Part shown: one piece after another, positions 1-6,165 of the stretch
Layout of the letters: the number at the start of each line of letters is the position of its first letter
Numbering within the stretch: position 1 is the first letter of the stretch
Source: CAIQOK01 sp043781315
GTDB lineage: Bacteria; Verrucomicrobiota; Verrucomicrobiia; Limisphaerales; CAIQOK01
Assembly: GCA_043781315.1 (NCBI GenBank)
Contig: JAYWBR010000347.1
Span: 1-11,643, forward strand
Direction of reading: 5' to 3'
Length of the DNA: 11,643 bases
Made by a program: the position numbers and the translations under genes
The notes under the pieces: model-generated
The model's input: only the letters and a program-made list of their open reading frames with translations
Databases searched by the model: none
What the model was told of the DNA's origin: nothing

Positions 1-90
1 CCTCCGGAAACCCTGTTTTCTGAAAACCGAATCGGCACAAAGGCCAATGAAATCATGTTCATCGTTTCTGGGAATTGGAGTTTCCGGAGG
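1..90. repeat. 90-bp segment bounded by 11-bp perfect inverted repeats
   Basis: Bases 1-11 (CCTCCGGAAAC) and 80-90 (GTTTCCGGAGG) are exact reverse complements. A small inner hairpin (GTTTT/AAAAC) lies at 15-27. The left arm starts at the first base of the window, so it may extend further upstream. The layout would fit a small non-autonomous element or a structured RNA end. No coding sequence is recognisable inside it. Confidence 0.45.
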
Positions 91-254
91 TGCCCTTGAG
101 GTATATTGCCAATGTTTGTGATGCACCACCGCACCAGTTTCCGACTTTGGAATCCGGGCTTGGTGGAACCGCCTGAACTAGAAAATAATACCATTTCTCT
201 ATAACAATCGGTGGATATTTCCGGTCAGGGTGAGGTAGTCGGGCAAGCTGGGGC
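91..254. other. non-coding stretch upstream of the transposase fragment
   Basis: No convincing gene is seen here. The open frame on the minus strand across this stretch has no recognisable family pattern. The DNA is more AT-rich than the coding regions. It probably holds the left end and promoter region of the damaged IS630-type element that follows. A TATAAC at 200-205 could be a -10 box, but no good -35 box lies at the right distance. Confidence 0.3.
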
Positions 255-429
255 ATGGCAAGAAAACGAACCAATCTGGCGATGAGTGCGGCGGCGGCGG
301 CCCAACTCAAGCAGCAAATTCGCGCCGCCACGGATCCTCGCGACAAGGAACGCCAGCTGGTGGTTCTCTGGGCCTCCGGCGGGCAGCACACCTTGGACGA
401 ACTGGCCCGGCTGGCCGGGCGGGCGCGCG
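255..429 (+). pseudogene. N-terminal fragment of an IS630-type transposase
   Basis: The first ~58 residues read like the N-terminal helix-turn-helix of IS630-family transposases: a basic start, then QLKQQIRAATDPRDKERQL and a helix pair ending in HTLDELARLAGRAR. Family members continue with a second helix-turn-helix and a DDE catalytic domain, giving about 340-400 residues. Here the similarity stops near base 429, and the frame then runs into sequence that is the antisense of a DUF58 gene start. The frame stays open to 578 by chance. There is no catalytic domain, so this cannot be an active transposase. Family assignment is from remembered sequence pattern. The break could be an old insertion with deletion, or an assembly join. 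Confidence 0.6.
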
Positions 430-449
430 ACGCGTGCGCTCCCCAAGAC

Positions 450-515
450 GGTCACGATGCGGTTCGTGCGCAGCTCGATCGGCCGGATTTTTTTGAGAAT
501 CTCGCGGGGAATCAT
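450..515 (-). pseudogene. truncated start of a DUF58-domain protein gene
   Basis: The ATG at 515-513 begins MIPREILKKIRPIELRTNR, the typical opening of DUF58 proteins, which are usually encoded just downstream of MoxR ATPases. Full proteins are about 290-310 residues, with an FKGRGMEF-type motif and a VWA-like fold further on. None of that follows. After about residue 22 (base 450) the sequence leaves the family pattern, and by base 429 it is the antisense of an IS630 transposase fragment. The start overlaps the stop of the upstream gene by four bases (ATGA), which shows that it was translated as part of the moxR operon. The gene as present cannot make a working DUF58 protein. Confidence 0.65.
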
Positions 516-1063
516 TTCAGGTCAAAAGTGAAAGGCTCAAACCGCACTTTGTCACCGGGCGTTTTTCCGCTGGCGTAAGAATAATTTCCATCCGACTTCA
601 ACAAAAACACTCGCCCTTTGGGACAAAATAATGACCACATAGACACCGGCTCGTCTACTTCTTTGGAAGGTCTTGTGAGTAATTGACCGCCCAAATCAAA
701 GTGAAAATCTGTGGCAAAAGTTTTTGGATGCACAGCCACATTGGTCAGGATTTGTCCATCAAGTAATCTGCAACCCCGCTCAATTGCTTCACCTGTTGAC
801 TTCGAGCTGCAAAGCTTGTCTTTGCCTTGCTGTAATGTCCAAGCGCAATCGAAAAGCCAAAGATTCCAATCGCCATGAACGGTTACCCTCCGCTTGGGAT
901 ATTTTCTGCCAATCTTCAGGTTTGGCTGAACAACCTTCTGTTGAATTCGCAGTTCAGGTTTTCCAAAGTCTAAAGAGATTACAGAATAGTCGCTTCTCCG
1001 AACTCCCCACGTCGGCTTGCCATAGACTTCCTTAAAAATTCGCTGCAAAAGTTTTTCAGACAT
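512..1063 (-). CDS. hypothetical protein, lower-GC gene between moxR and DUF58
   Basis: A 183-residue protein I do not recognise. It has no signal peptide or membrane segment. It is rich in aromatics and beta-type sequence: a GDWNLWLFDCAW block at 64-75, an LLDGQILTNVAV stretch at 100-111, a TDFHFDLGGQLL stretch at 118-129 and MWSLFCPKGRVF at 142-153. This alternating strand pattern loosely resembles small single-domain immunity-like or ligand-binding proteins, but that is an impression only. It starts 3 bases after the moxR stop and ends with an ATGA overlap onto the DUF58 start, so it is co-translated with both. Three 60-base lines counted inside the gene are 45-50% GC, against 68% for one counted line of moxR. 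The different composition suggests later acquisition. No Shine-Dalgarno sequence is visible before the start. Confidence 0.75.
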   Translation of the reverse strand: MSEKLLQRIFKEVYGKPTWGVRRSDYSVISLDFGKPELRIQQKVVQPNLKIGRKYPKRRVTVHGDWNLWLFDCAWTLQQGKDKLCSSKSTGEAIERGCRLLDGQILTNVAVHPKTFATDFHFDLGGQLLTRPSKEVDEPVSMWSLFCPKGRVFLLKSDGNYSYASGKTPGDKVRFEPFTFDLK

Positions 1064-1066
1064 AAC

Positions 1067-2056
1067 TCACGGCACGGGCAGTTCATCAAAGATTTTCTGG
1101 ATGACCGACTCGCTGGTTTTCTCCTCGGCCTCGGCTTCGTAGGTGATGGCCACGCGGTGGCGCAACACGTCCATGCCGATGCTTTTCACGTCCTGCGGCG
1201 TGACGTAGCCGCGGCCTTTCAGGAACGCGTAGGCCTTGGCCGCGAGCGTCAGCGCGATGGTCGCGCGCGGCGACGCGCCGAGCTGGATGAAATCCTTCAC
1301 CGCGATCTTGTAATGCTCCGGGTCGCGCGTGGCGCAGACGAGGTCCACAATGTAATCCTTCACCTTGTCGTCCACGTAAATGTCGTTGATGATTTCGCGG
1401 GCTTTCAGGATTTGTTGCGGCGTGACGACGGCGCTGCATGTGGGCGTGCCGCTCGTTTTGGCCATTACTTCGAGAATCTGCCGTTCCTCGGCGCGCGACG
1501 GATAGCCGATCTTGAGCTTGAGCATGAAGCGGTCAACCTGCGCTTCGGGCAGCGGATACGTGCCTTCCTGCTCGATAGGATTCTGCGTGGCGAGCACGAG
1601 GAACGGTTCGTCGAGCTTGTAGGTCTGGTCGCCGATGGTGACCTGTTTTTCCTGCATCGCTTCGAGCAACGCGCTCTGCACCTTGGCGGGCGCGCGGTTG
1701 ATTTCGTCGGCGAGGACGAGGTTGGCGAAGACCGGGCCTTTGCGCGTGGTGAACCCGCCGGATTGCGGATTGTAAATCTGCGTGCCGATGACATCGGCGG
1801 GCAGCATGTCCGGCGTGAATTGCAGGCGCGAGAATTTGACGCTGATGCAATTCGCCATGGATTTCACGGCCAAAGTTTTTGCTAACCCTGGCACGCCTTC
1901 GAGCAAAACGTGGCCACCCGCCAGCAGGCCGATGACGAGCCGCTCGGTCAGGTATTGCTGGCCGACGATGACTTTTCCCAGTTCGTTAAACAGCGGTCGG
2001 GTGAAGGCGCTGGCTTCTTCGACGGCCTTGTTGATGGCGTTGATTCCTGTGCTCAT
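1067..2056 (-). CDS. MoxR-family AAA+ ATPase
   Basis: A 329-residue MoxR-type AAA+ ATPase, the full length for the family. Walker A is GVPGLAKT (54-61) and Walker B is VLADEIN (114-120). The sensor-1 region ATQNP (156-160) is followed by the family signature EGTYPLPEAQVDRF. MoxR proteins act as cytoplasmic chaperone-like ATPases, usually with a DUF58 partner and VWA-domain proteins, in assembling or activating enzyme complexes and in stress or cell-envelope functions. Here it heads an operon running to an unknown gene and then a DUF58 start, which is truncated. The usual MoxR partner is therefore missing from this window. No Shine-Dalgarno sequence is seen before the ATG. The specific target cannot be inferred. 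Confidence 0.95.
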   Translation of the reverse strand: MSTGINAINKAVEEASAFTRPLFNELGKVIVGQQYLTERLVIGLLAGGHVLLEGVPGLAKTLAVKSMANCISVKFSRLQFTPDMLPADVIGTQIYNPQSGGFTTRKGPVFANLVLADEINRAPAKVQSALLEAMQEKQVTIGDQTYKLDEPFLVLATQNPIEQEGTYPLPEAQVDRFMLKLKIGYPSRAEERQILEVMAKTSGTPTCSAVVTPQQILKAREIINDIYVDDKVKDYIVDLVCATRDPEHYKIAVKDFIQLGASPRATIALTLAAKAYAFLKGRGYVTPQDVKSIGMDVLRHRVAITYEAEAEEKTSESVIQKIFDELPVP

Positions 2057-2068
2057 AATTGTTCTGTG

Positions 2069-2074
2069 ATTCTA
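2069..2074 (-). promoter_or_regulatory. possible -10 box upstream of moxR
   Basis: On the minus strand TAGAAT lies 12 bases upstream of the moxR ATG. If used, it would give a leader of only a few bases. The hexamer 17 bases upstream (TGGCTT) is a poor -35 match. The call is weak and rests on position and the -10 match alone. Confidence 0.25.
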
Positions 2075-2158
2075 CGGAAACAAAGACAGCGAAGCCAGCC
2101 GGAGTGTTCAAGGAATTTTTCGTTTGCGCCCACAGGCTGATTTGCCAGACTTCCAGCC

Positions 2159-2611
2159 ATGAATACCAAACGTCTTTTGCTCGCCATCGTCGTTGTGTTC
2201 GTCGGCATCTTTGCCACGGATTTCCTCATTCACGGGGTGTGGCTCAAAAACGATTACGCCGCCAGCGCCAGCCTGTGGCGGCCAGAGGCGGAGCTGCAAA
2301 AATTCATGGGCTGGCTGATGCTTGGCCAATTGCTCGCCGCGATCACGGCCACGACACTCTGGGCCAGGGGCTTTGCCGAGAAAGGCTGCCGGATCTGCGC
2401 GGTGATGTTCGGCCTGTTCATGGGCCTGTTCATGCAGGCGAACACGCTCATCACCTACGCGGTGCAGCCGATTCCGGGAAGCCTCGCGGCGAAATGGTTC
2501 GTGGCCGGTGCGGTGCAGGGCGTGTTGCTGGGCCTGCTGCTGTCGGTGGCCTATAAACCGAAACCCGGCGCGGGCAAAGCAGGCGCGGGCGCCGACGGCA
2601 AATGCGCCTGA
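2159..2611 (+). CDS. small four-helix integral membrane protein
   Basis: A 150-residue protein with four predicted membrane helices, at roughly 5-27, 50-70, 80-102 and 110-131, and a short soluble tail rich in Gly, Ala and Lys. The pattern resembles a family of small uncharacterised bacterial membrane proteins: a DFLIHGVWL-type motif at the end of helix 1, an ASLWRPEAE loop, then a PIPGSLAAKWF entry to the last helix. No catalytic motif is visible and I do not know its function. It is transcribed divergently from moxR and convergently with ribF, its stop lying 7 bases from the ribF stop codon. It does not belong to either neighbouring operon. No terminator is seen in the short convergent gap. 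Confidence 0.8.
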   Translation: MNTKRLLLAIVVVFVGIFATDFLIHGVWLKNDYAASASLWRPEAELQKFMGWLMLGQLLAAITATTLWARGFAEKGCRICAVMFGLFMGLFMQANTLITYAVQPIPGSLAAKWFVAGAVQGVLLGLLLSVAYKPKPGAGKAGAGADGKCA

Positions 2612-2618
2612 ACACAGG

Positions 2619-3605
2619 CTAAAAACGGCGCCGGGCTTCGGCGATGTCGCGGGCGATCTGGGCTTTCAACTCGTCGAGCGAGGCGAACTTCTGCTCGTCG
2701 CGCAGCTTGCCGGCGAACGTGACTTCCATCTCCTGGCCGTAAATTTCGCTGGTGAAATCCAGCAGGTGAACTTCCACGCGCAGTTGCGGCGTGGGCTGAT
2801 TGACCGTCGGGCGATGGCCGATGTTCAGCACTGCGCGAAAACTTTTTTTGGCGACGCTCGCGTGCGCGGCATAAACCCCGTTGGGTGGCAGCAGCAGCCC
2901 GGTTGTGTCCAGATTGGCCGTGGGAAAACCAAGTTGGTGGCCGAGCTGGTCGCCGTGCATGACCGTGCCCGCCAGCGAGTACGCCCGGCCAAGCATCTGG
3001 CTCGCGGCATCAAAATCACCGGCGCGCAGGGCTTCGCGGATGCGGGTGCTGCTGACCACTTTGCCATCGAGTGAAACTTCCGCCATGCCGTGGACGGTGA
3101 ACTGGAGTTCTTCGCCGAGAATTTTCAGCAACGCCACGTTGCCGCTGCGCTTGTGGCCGAAGACAAAATCCGCGCCGACGCAGATGCTTTGGAGCGCGGG
3201 TCTGTGACCCGCAGCAGCCGCGTCAATACCAGCGTGCGGCGGCTCACCGAGCCGCGCTCCACCTAAATCCCGGACCAGTCCGCGAATAAAAGTTTCGCCG
3301 GTCTGCTGGCTGAAGGCTTTGTCGAAAGATATTTCCAGCAACGCGTCCGCGCCGAGGGATTTGATGGTACGGATTTTTTGTGGCCGCGAATAAATCAACG
3401 GCGGCACGCGGTCGGGCGCGACGATGGAACTCGGATGCTTGTCGAAGGTGACGACCAGCGCGATGCCGTCGTGCTTCCGCGCATCGGCGACCATCTGCCG
3501 GATGATCTGCTGGTGGCCGAGATGCACGCCATCGAACACGCCAATGGCCAGGCAGACTTTGCGGCCGTGCGGCGCGAGGTCGGTGGCGCTGTGGATTAGC
3601 TTCAT
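2619..3605 (-). CDS. ribF: bifunctional riboflavin kinase/FAD synthetase, with internal repeat insertion
   Basis: A 328-residue cytoplasmic enzyme that phosphorylates riboflavin to FMN and adenylates FMN to FAD. The N-terminal FMN adenylyltransferase domain shows GVFDGVHLGHQ (22-32), GADFVFGHKRSGN (144-156) and SSTRIREAL (185-193). The C-terminal riboflavin kinase domain (about 205-328) shows GFPTAN (226-231) and NIGHRPT (261-267). Residues about 116-139 are unusual: Gly/Ala/Pro-rich and encoded by a 72-bp palindromic repeat. Usual family members go from the LVRDL-type helix almost directly to the ICVG strand. All flanking motifs are intact and the frame is preserved, so the protein may still work with a surface loop. 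It is the last gene of the nusA cluster; the rpsO gene often found next is not here. Confidence 0.95.
   Translation of the reverse strand: MKLIHSATDLAPHGRKVCLAIGVFDGVHLGHQQIIRQMVADARKHDGIALVVTFDKHPSSIVAPDRVPPLIYSRPQKIRTIKSLGADALLEISFDKAFSQQTGETFIRGLVRDLGGARLGEPPHAGIDAAAAGHRPALQSICVGADFVFGHKRSGNVALLKILGEELQFTVHGMAEVSLDGKVVSSTRIREALRAGDFDAASQMLGRAYSLAGTVMHGDQLGHQLGFPTANLDTTGLLLPPNGVYAAHASVAKKSFRAVLNIGHRPTVNQPTPQLRVEVHLLDFTSEIYGQEMEVTFAGKLRDEQKFASLDELKAQIARDIAEARRRF
3190..3261. repeat. 72-bp palindromic repeat inserted in-frame in ribF
   Basis: The segment has 10-bp perfect terminal inverted repeats (TGGAGCGCGG at 3190-3199, CCGCGCTCCA at 3252-3261). Inside are two compact hairpins, each with a 7-bp stem and a 3-base loop: GCGGGTC-TGT-GACCCGC (3197-3213) and GCGGCTC-ACC-GAGCCGC (3238-3254). 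Its length is exactly 24 codons. It coincides with the stretch of RibF that does not fit the family. The build is like REP/BIME-type palindromic units normally found between genes. It resembles the hairpin pair at 11586-11626. Confidence 0.8.
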
Positions 3606-3623
3606 CGGCGTTGAGCATTGTTC

Positions 3624-3692
3624 GTGAAACGGGATGCGTGAAACGTGAACAGCATAGTGCGCGGCGTTTGCTTGTCACGTTTCACGTTTCAC
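3624..3692. repeat. heptamer GTGAAAC repeats in inverted arrangement between ribF and truB
   Basis: On the plus strand GTGAAAC occurs at 3624-3630 and 3638-3644, with a partial copy at 3645-3650. Its reverse complement GTTTCAC occurs at 3679-3685 and 3686-3692. The arms 3637-3648 and 3675-3686 pair perfectly over 12 bp, leaving a 26-base loop. The element fills most of the truB-ribF gap and would form a hairpin in the operon mRNA. There is no T-run placed for a standard terminator. Confidence 0.75.
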
Positions 3693-3702
3693 TCCTCACG
3701 CT

Positions 3703-4419
3703 TCAACTCATCGCCACCAGTTTCAAGAACGGCAGCACGCGCTTTTCCAGTTCGCTGGTCGTGAGCTTCAACAACTGGTCCAGCGGCATGGCGTCAGCCA
3801 CATCAAACTTGCCGGACACGCTGCGGCGCAACGTCGCGAGATGCGCGCCGCAGCCCAGCTTGTTGCCGAGATCGTGGGCGACACTGCGGACGTACGTGCC
3901 CTTGGTGCAGGCGAGCTTGAAGGTGCCGACCGGCTCGGTGTAAGCCGTGAAACGAAAGTTGTAGATGTGAACGAGGCGCGGCTCGCGTTCGATCTCGATG
4001 CCTTTGCGCGCGAGTTTGTAGAGCGGCACGCCCTTCACTTTGATGGCGGAAACCATCGGCGGAATTTGCATCTGATCGCCGATGAAGGAGGCGCTGGCGG
4101 CGTTCAATTCGTCGAGCGTCATCGGCATCACGGGGAGCGACGCGGTGATCTCGCCGTCCGCGTCGTAGCTGTCGGTGGCTTCGCCGAACTTCATGGTGCC
4201 TTCATAGACCTTGTCGTCGGACATGAGCTTTTCGGAAAGCTTGGTGCCGCGGCCGAGGACGATGATGAGCAGGCCGGTGGCGTTCGGATCGAGGGTGCCG
4301 CAATGGCCGACCTTCTTGATGCCGAACTTGCGGCGGATGGCGTCCACGACATCGTGCGAGGTTGGGCCGCTGGGTTTGTCCACGAGGAGCGCGCCGTCGA
4401 GGGTGGAGAATTCTTGCAT
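3703..4419 (-). CDS. truB: tRNA pseudouridine(55) synthase TruB
   Basis: A 238-residue enzyme that isomerises U55 in the T-loop of tRNAs. The N-terminal DGALLVDKPSGPTSHDVV and the catalytic motif GTLDPNATG (41-49, with D44 as the nucleophile) are clear. KVYEGTMKFGEATDSYDADG and the late GTYVRSVAHDLG motif are also present. It is shorter than the E. coli enzyme (314 residues) and ends without the C-terminal PUA domain, which is common in TruB of many phyla. The ATG lies 9 bases downstream of the restored stop of the frameshifted HEPN frame (4429), as expected for one transcript. No strong Shine-Dalgarno sequence is seen. Confidence 0.95.
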   Translation of the reverse strand: MQEFSTLDGALLVDKPSGPTSHDVVDAIRRKFGIKKVGHCGTLDPNATGLLIIVLGRGTKLSEKLMSDDKVYEGTMKFGEATDSYDADGEITASLPVMPMTLDELNAASASFIGDQMQIPPMVSAIKVKGVPLYKLARKGIEIEREPRLVHIYNFRFTAYTEPVGTFKLACTKGTYVRSVAHDLGNKLGCGAHLATLRRSVSGKFDVADAMPLDQLLKLTTSELEKRVLPFLKLVAMS

Positions 4420-4428
4420 GATGAAAAT

Positions 4429-4503
4429 TTATTTTCTGCGCGACGCTGGCTTCGTCTTCAGCCCGAGGCTCAGGCGAATTTCCGTGCGCAGCAATTTGGC
4501 TAT
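4429..4503 (-). pseudogene. displaced C-terminus of the HEPN gene (-1 frame)
   Basis: The HEPN gene stops at TAG (4502-4500) directly after TTAAAA. In the -1 frame, the next codons read IAKLLRTEIRLSLGL and then a short basic tail to a TAA at 4431-4429. Joined to the upstream ...DAAETLK, this gives a continuous amphipathic helix of the kind that ends HEPN proteins, and a total of about 135 residues, the usual family size. The shift lies in a run of four A. It may be a real one-base deletion, a sequencing error in the run, or slippage during expression. Confidence 0.7.
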
Positions 4504-4835
4504 TTTAATGTCTCAGCGGCATCGGATCGATCGGCGGATTCTCCGGGGTACCGGACCGTAACCGCGTAATGAGTGAGCTTGGCGAGGGGTGCTTTCCACG
4601 GCTGCCAGAACGGTTCGACCTCCTGTACCAGCGCCAAAAGTGCGACCAGATCGTGGGTTTTTGGAAACTGGATGGCGGCGGCAATGAGGCGCGCCTTCAG
4701 GTATTTTTCAACGCATTGTTGCGCATGAAAACATACGGCGTCAAAATTGGTCCGCCGGCGCACGCGAAATTCGCGTTGCGCCGTGGCCCAATCGGCCTCC
4801 GCCTTGGCGATCCACCCGGCAATCTCAGGCGGCAT
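4500..4835 (-). CDS. HEPN-domain protein, toxin-like partner of MNT, C-terminally truncated
   Basis: A 111-residue HEPN-domain protein. HEPN proteins partnered with minimal nucleotidyltransferases are generally RNase toxins or their relatives. The helix pattern is typical: WIAKAEADWATAQRE (8-22), FDAVCFHAQQCVEKYLKA (31-48), the PKTHDLVALL motif (58-67) and the HYAVTVRYPG motif (89-98). The active-site RX4-6H motif of HEPN RNases is not obvious, so activity is uncertain; many HEPN proteins of this PF05168-like group lack it. The start overlaps the MNT stop by 11 bases, indicating coupled translation. It ends early at a TAG because of a -1 frame break, and the rest of the domain can be read in the next frame down to 4429. 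Confidence 0.85.
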   Translation of the reverse strand: MPPEIAGWIAKAEADWATAQREFRVRRRTNFDAVCFHAQQCVEKYLKARLIAAAIQFPKTHDLVALLALVQEVEPFWQPWKAPLAKLTHYAVTVRYPGESADRSDAAETLK

Positions 4836-5145
4836 AAAACAATTCGCCTTTCTCCGTGGCTTCGCGCAGGAAAAAGTCTCCGCCAGCCAGGCACCGGTTT
4901 ACTTCATCCGGTGTACGGACCACGAGATCGAGAGGAAAATCGGCGTCAATGCGGCTGCGAATCTCCGATGCCTTCCGAAAACCTTTTCCCTCAAAGGGCA
5001 TCACCACGAGCAAATCCACATCAGAATCCAGCGTGGGCGAACCATAAGCATACGAGCCAAAGAGGATGATGCGCTGCGGCTTGAAAAGCCGCGCGATTTG
5101 CTCGCATACCCGTCTTATCTCCTGCCGTTTAACTTTCATGCCCAT
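4825..5145 (-). CDS. MNT-type nucleotidyltransferase, antitoxin-like partner of HEPN
   Basis: A minimal nucleotidyltransferase of the pol-beta superfamily. It has the GSYAYG motif followed by SDVD, which carries the two metal-binding aspartates, and a third acidic position in PLDLVV. In HEPN/MNT modules this protein can silence the toxin by adding AMP to it. The start is uncertain: ATG at 5145, ATG at 5139 (MKVKRQEIRR, close to family starts) or TTG at 5172 are all in frame. I chose the first ATG. It follows nrnA closely and overlaps the HEPN gene by 11 bases. The pair is inserted into an otherwise conserved translation-factor cluster. The catalytic residues look intact. Confidence 0.88.
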   Translation of the reverse strand: MGMKVKRQEIRRVCEQIARLFKPQRIILFGSYAYGSPTLDSDVDLLVVMPFEGKGFRKASEIRSRIDADFPLDLVVRTPDEVNRCLAGGDFFLREATEKGELFYAA

Positions 5146-5181
5146 CAAAATATCAGATTGCTTTGAATTCAACCGCCTTAA

Positions 5182-6165
5182 TTATTTGGCGGCCTTGATC
5201 GCCTTCTTCACGGCGGCAATCACCTTGCGCTGCGTGGCCAGCGGCGTGCCGGGAATGCGCGCGCCCGCCGCCGCCGGGTGACCGCCGCCGCCGAACAGGC
5301 CCGCGATGTCGCTGACGTTCACCTTCGCATTTTTCGAGCGCAGGCTGATGCGGGTCAGCTCCGGTTCAATCTCCTCGAAGACGCACGCGACGATGACCGG
5401 TTCGATCGCACGGATGTGGTCAATCAAACCCTCGGTGTCGTTGCTCTCCGCGCCGGTGCGGGCGAGGTCGGCTTTCTTCAGCCAGAAATAGGCGATGCGG
5501 TCGTCGCCGGTCAGTTTGAACTTACTGTAAACATGCTTGAGCAGCCGCGCGCGGGAGAGCGGGTAGGACTGATAGACTTCATCCGTGATCTTCGCCAGGT
5601 TCGCGCCGCGCGTGACGAGTTCGGCGCCGGCGTGAAAGGTGCCGGGCCGCGTGCTCGGGTATTGAAAGGAGCCGGTGTCCGTGGAAATGGCGGTGAACAG
5701 GCAGTCGGCAATTTGTTTCGTGATCGGCCAGCGCGCGATTTTCAGCAGGCGGTAGATCAGTTCGCCGGTGGAGGGTTCGCGCGGCGAAATCCAGTTCACG
5801 TCGCCGTAGCGCGTGTTGCTCTCGTGATGGTCAATGTTAATGAGCAGGCCGCGCTCGGCCACGCATTCGCCCACCTTGCCGAGGCGCTCGAAGCTCGCGC
5901 AGTCCGTGGCGATGACGCAGTCGAACTTCTGGCCGGGCTTCGGTTTCTGGAACACGCCGTCGGGGTCGAGAAATTTCAGCTTGGCCGGCGCGGCGTCCTC
6001 GTTCCAGCAGCAAACTTTTTTGCCCTCGGCCTGGAGCGCGAGTGCGAGGCCGACCTGCGAACCGATGCAGTCGCCATCGGGCCGGAGGTGGCCGACGATG
6101 CAGAAAGTTTCCTGCTCGCGGATGACTTCGAGAATCCGGTCAATGACTTTGGGATGGCTTTTCAC
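5182..6165 (-). CDS. nrnA: DHH-family bifunctional oligoribonuclease/pAp phosphatase
   Basis: A 327-residue DHH/DHHA1 phosphoesterase. NrnA-type enzymes degrade short RNA oligonucleotides to mononucleotides and dephosphorylate pAp in the cytoplasm, using metal ions. The metal-binding motifs are GHLRPDGDCIGS (25-36, with H26, D30 and D32), ATDC (86-89), IDHHESN (111-117) and the C-terminal DHHA1 motif GGGGHPAAAG (292-301). The start is GTG at 6165-6163 and overlaps the rbfA stop by four bases (GTGA), so translation is probably coupled. Its place between rbfA and truB is the common order in many bacteria. Confidence 0.93.
   Translation of the reverse strand: MKSHPKVIDRILEVIREQETFCIVGHLRPDGDCIGSQVGLALALQAEGKKVCCWNEDAAPAKLKFLDPDGVFQKPKPGQKFDCVIATDCASFERLGKVGECVAERGLLINIDHHESNTRYGDVNWISPREPSTGELIYRLLKIARWPITKQIADCLFTAISTDTGSFQYPSTRPGTFHAGAELVTRGANLAKITDEVYQSYPLSRARLLKHVYSKFKLTGDDRIAYFWLKKADLARTGAESNDTEGLIDHIRAIEPVIVACVFEEIEPELTRISLRSKNAKVNVSDIAGLFGGGGHPAAAGARIPGTPLATQRKVIAAVKKAIKAAK

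Noticed and set aside
430..578. Continuation of the plus-strand transposase frame to 578
   Set aside because: From 450 onward the DNA is clearly the start of a DUF58 gene and the end of the 183-residue gene on the other strand. The open frame there is chance.
1157..1885. A 242-codon open frame on the plus strand opposite moxR
   Set aside because: Antisense shadow of a full-length MoxR ATPase; His- and Arg-rich reverse reading without a family pattern.
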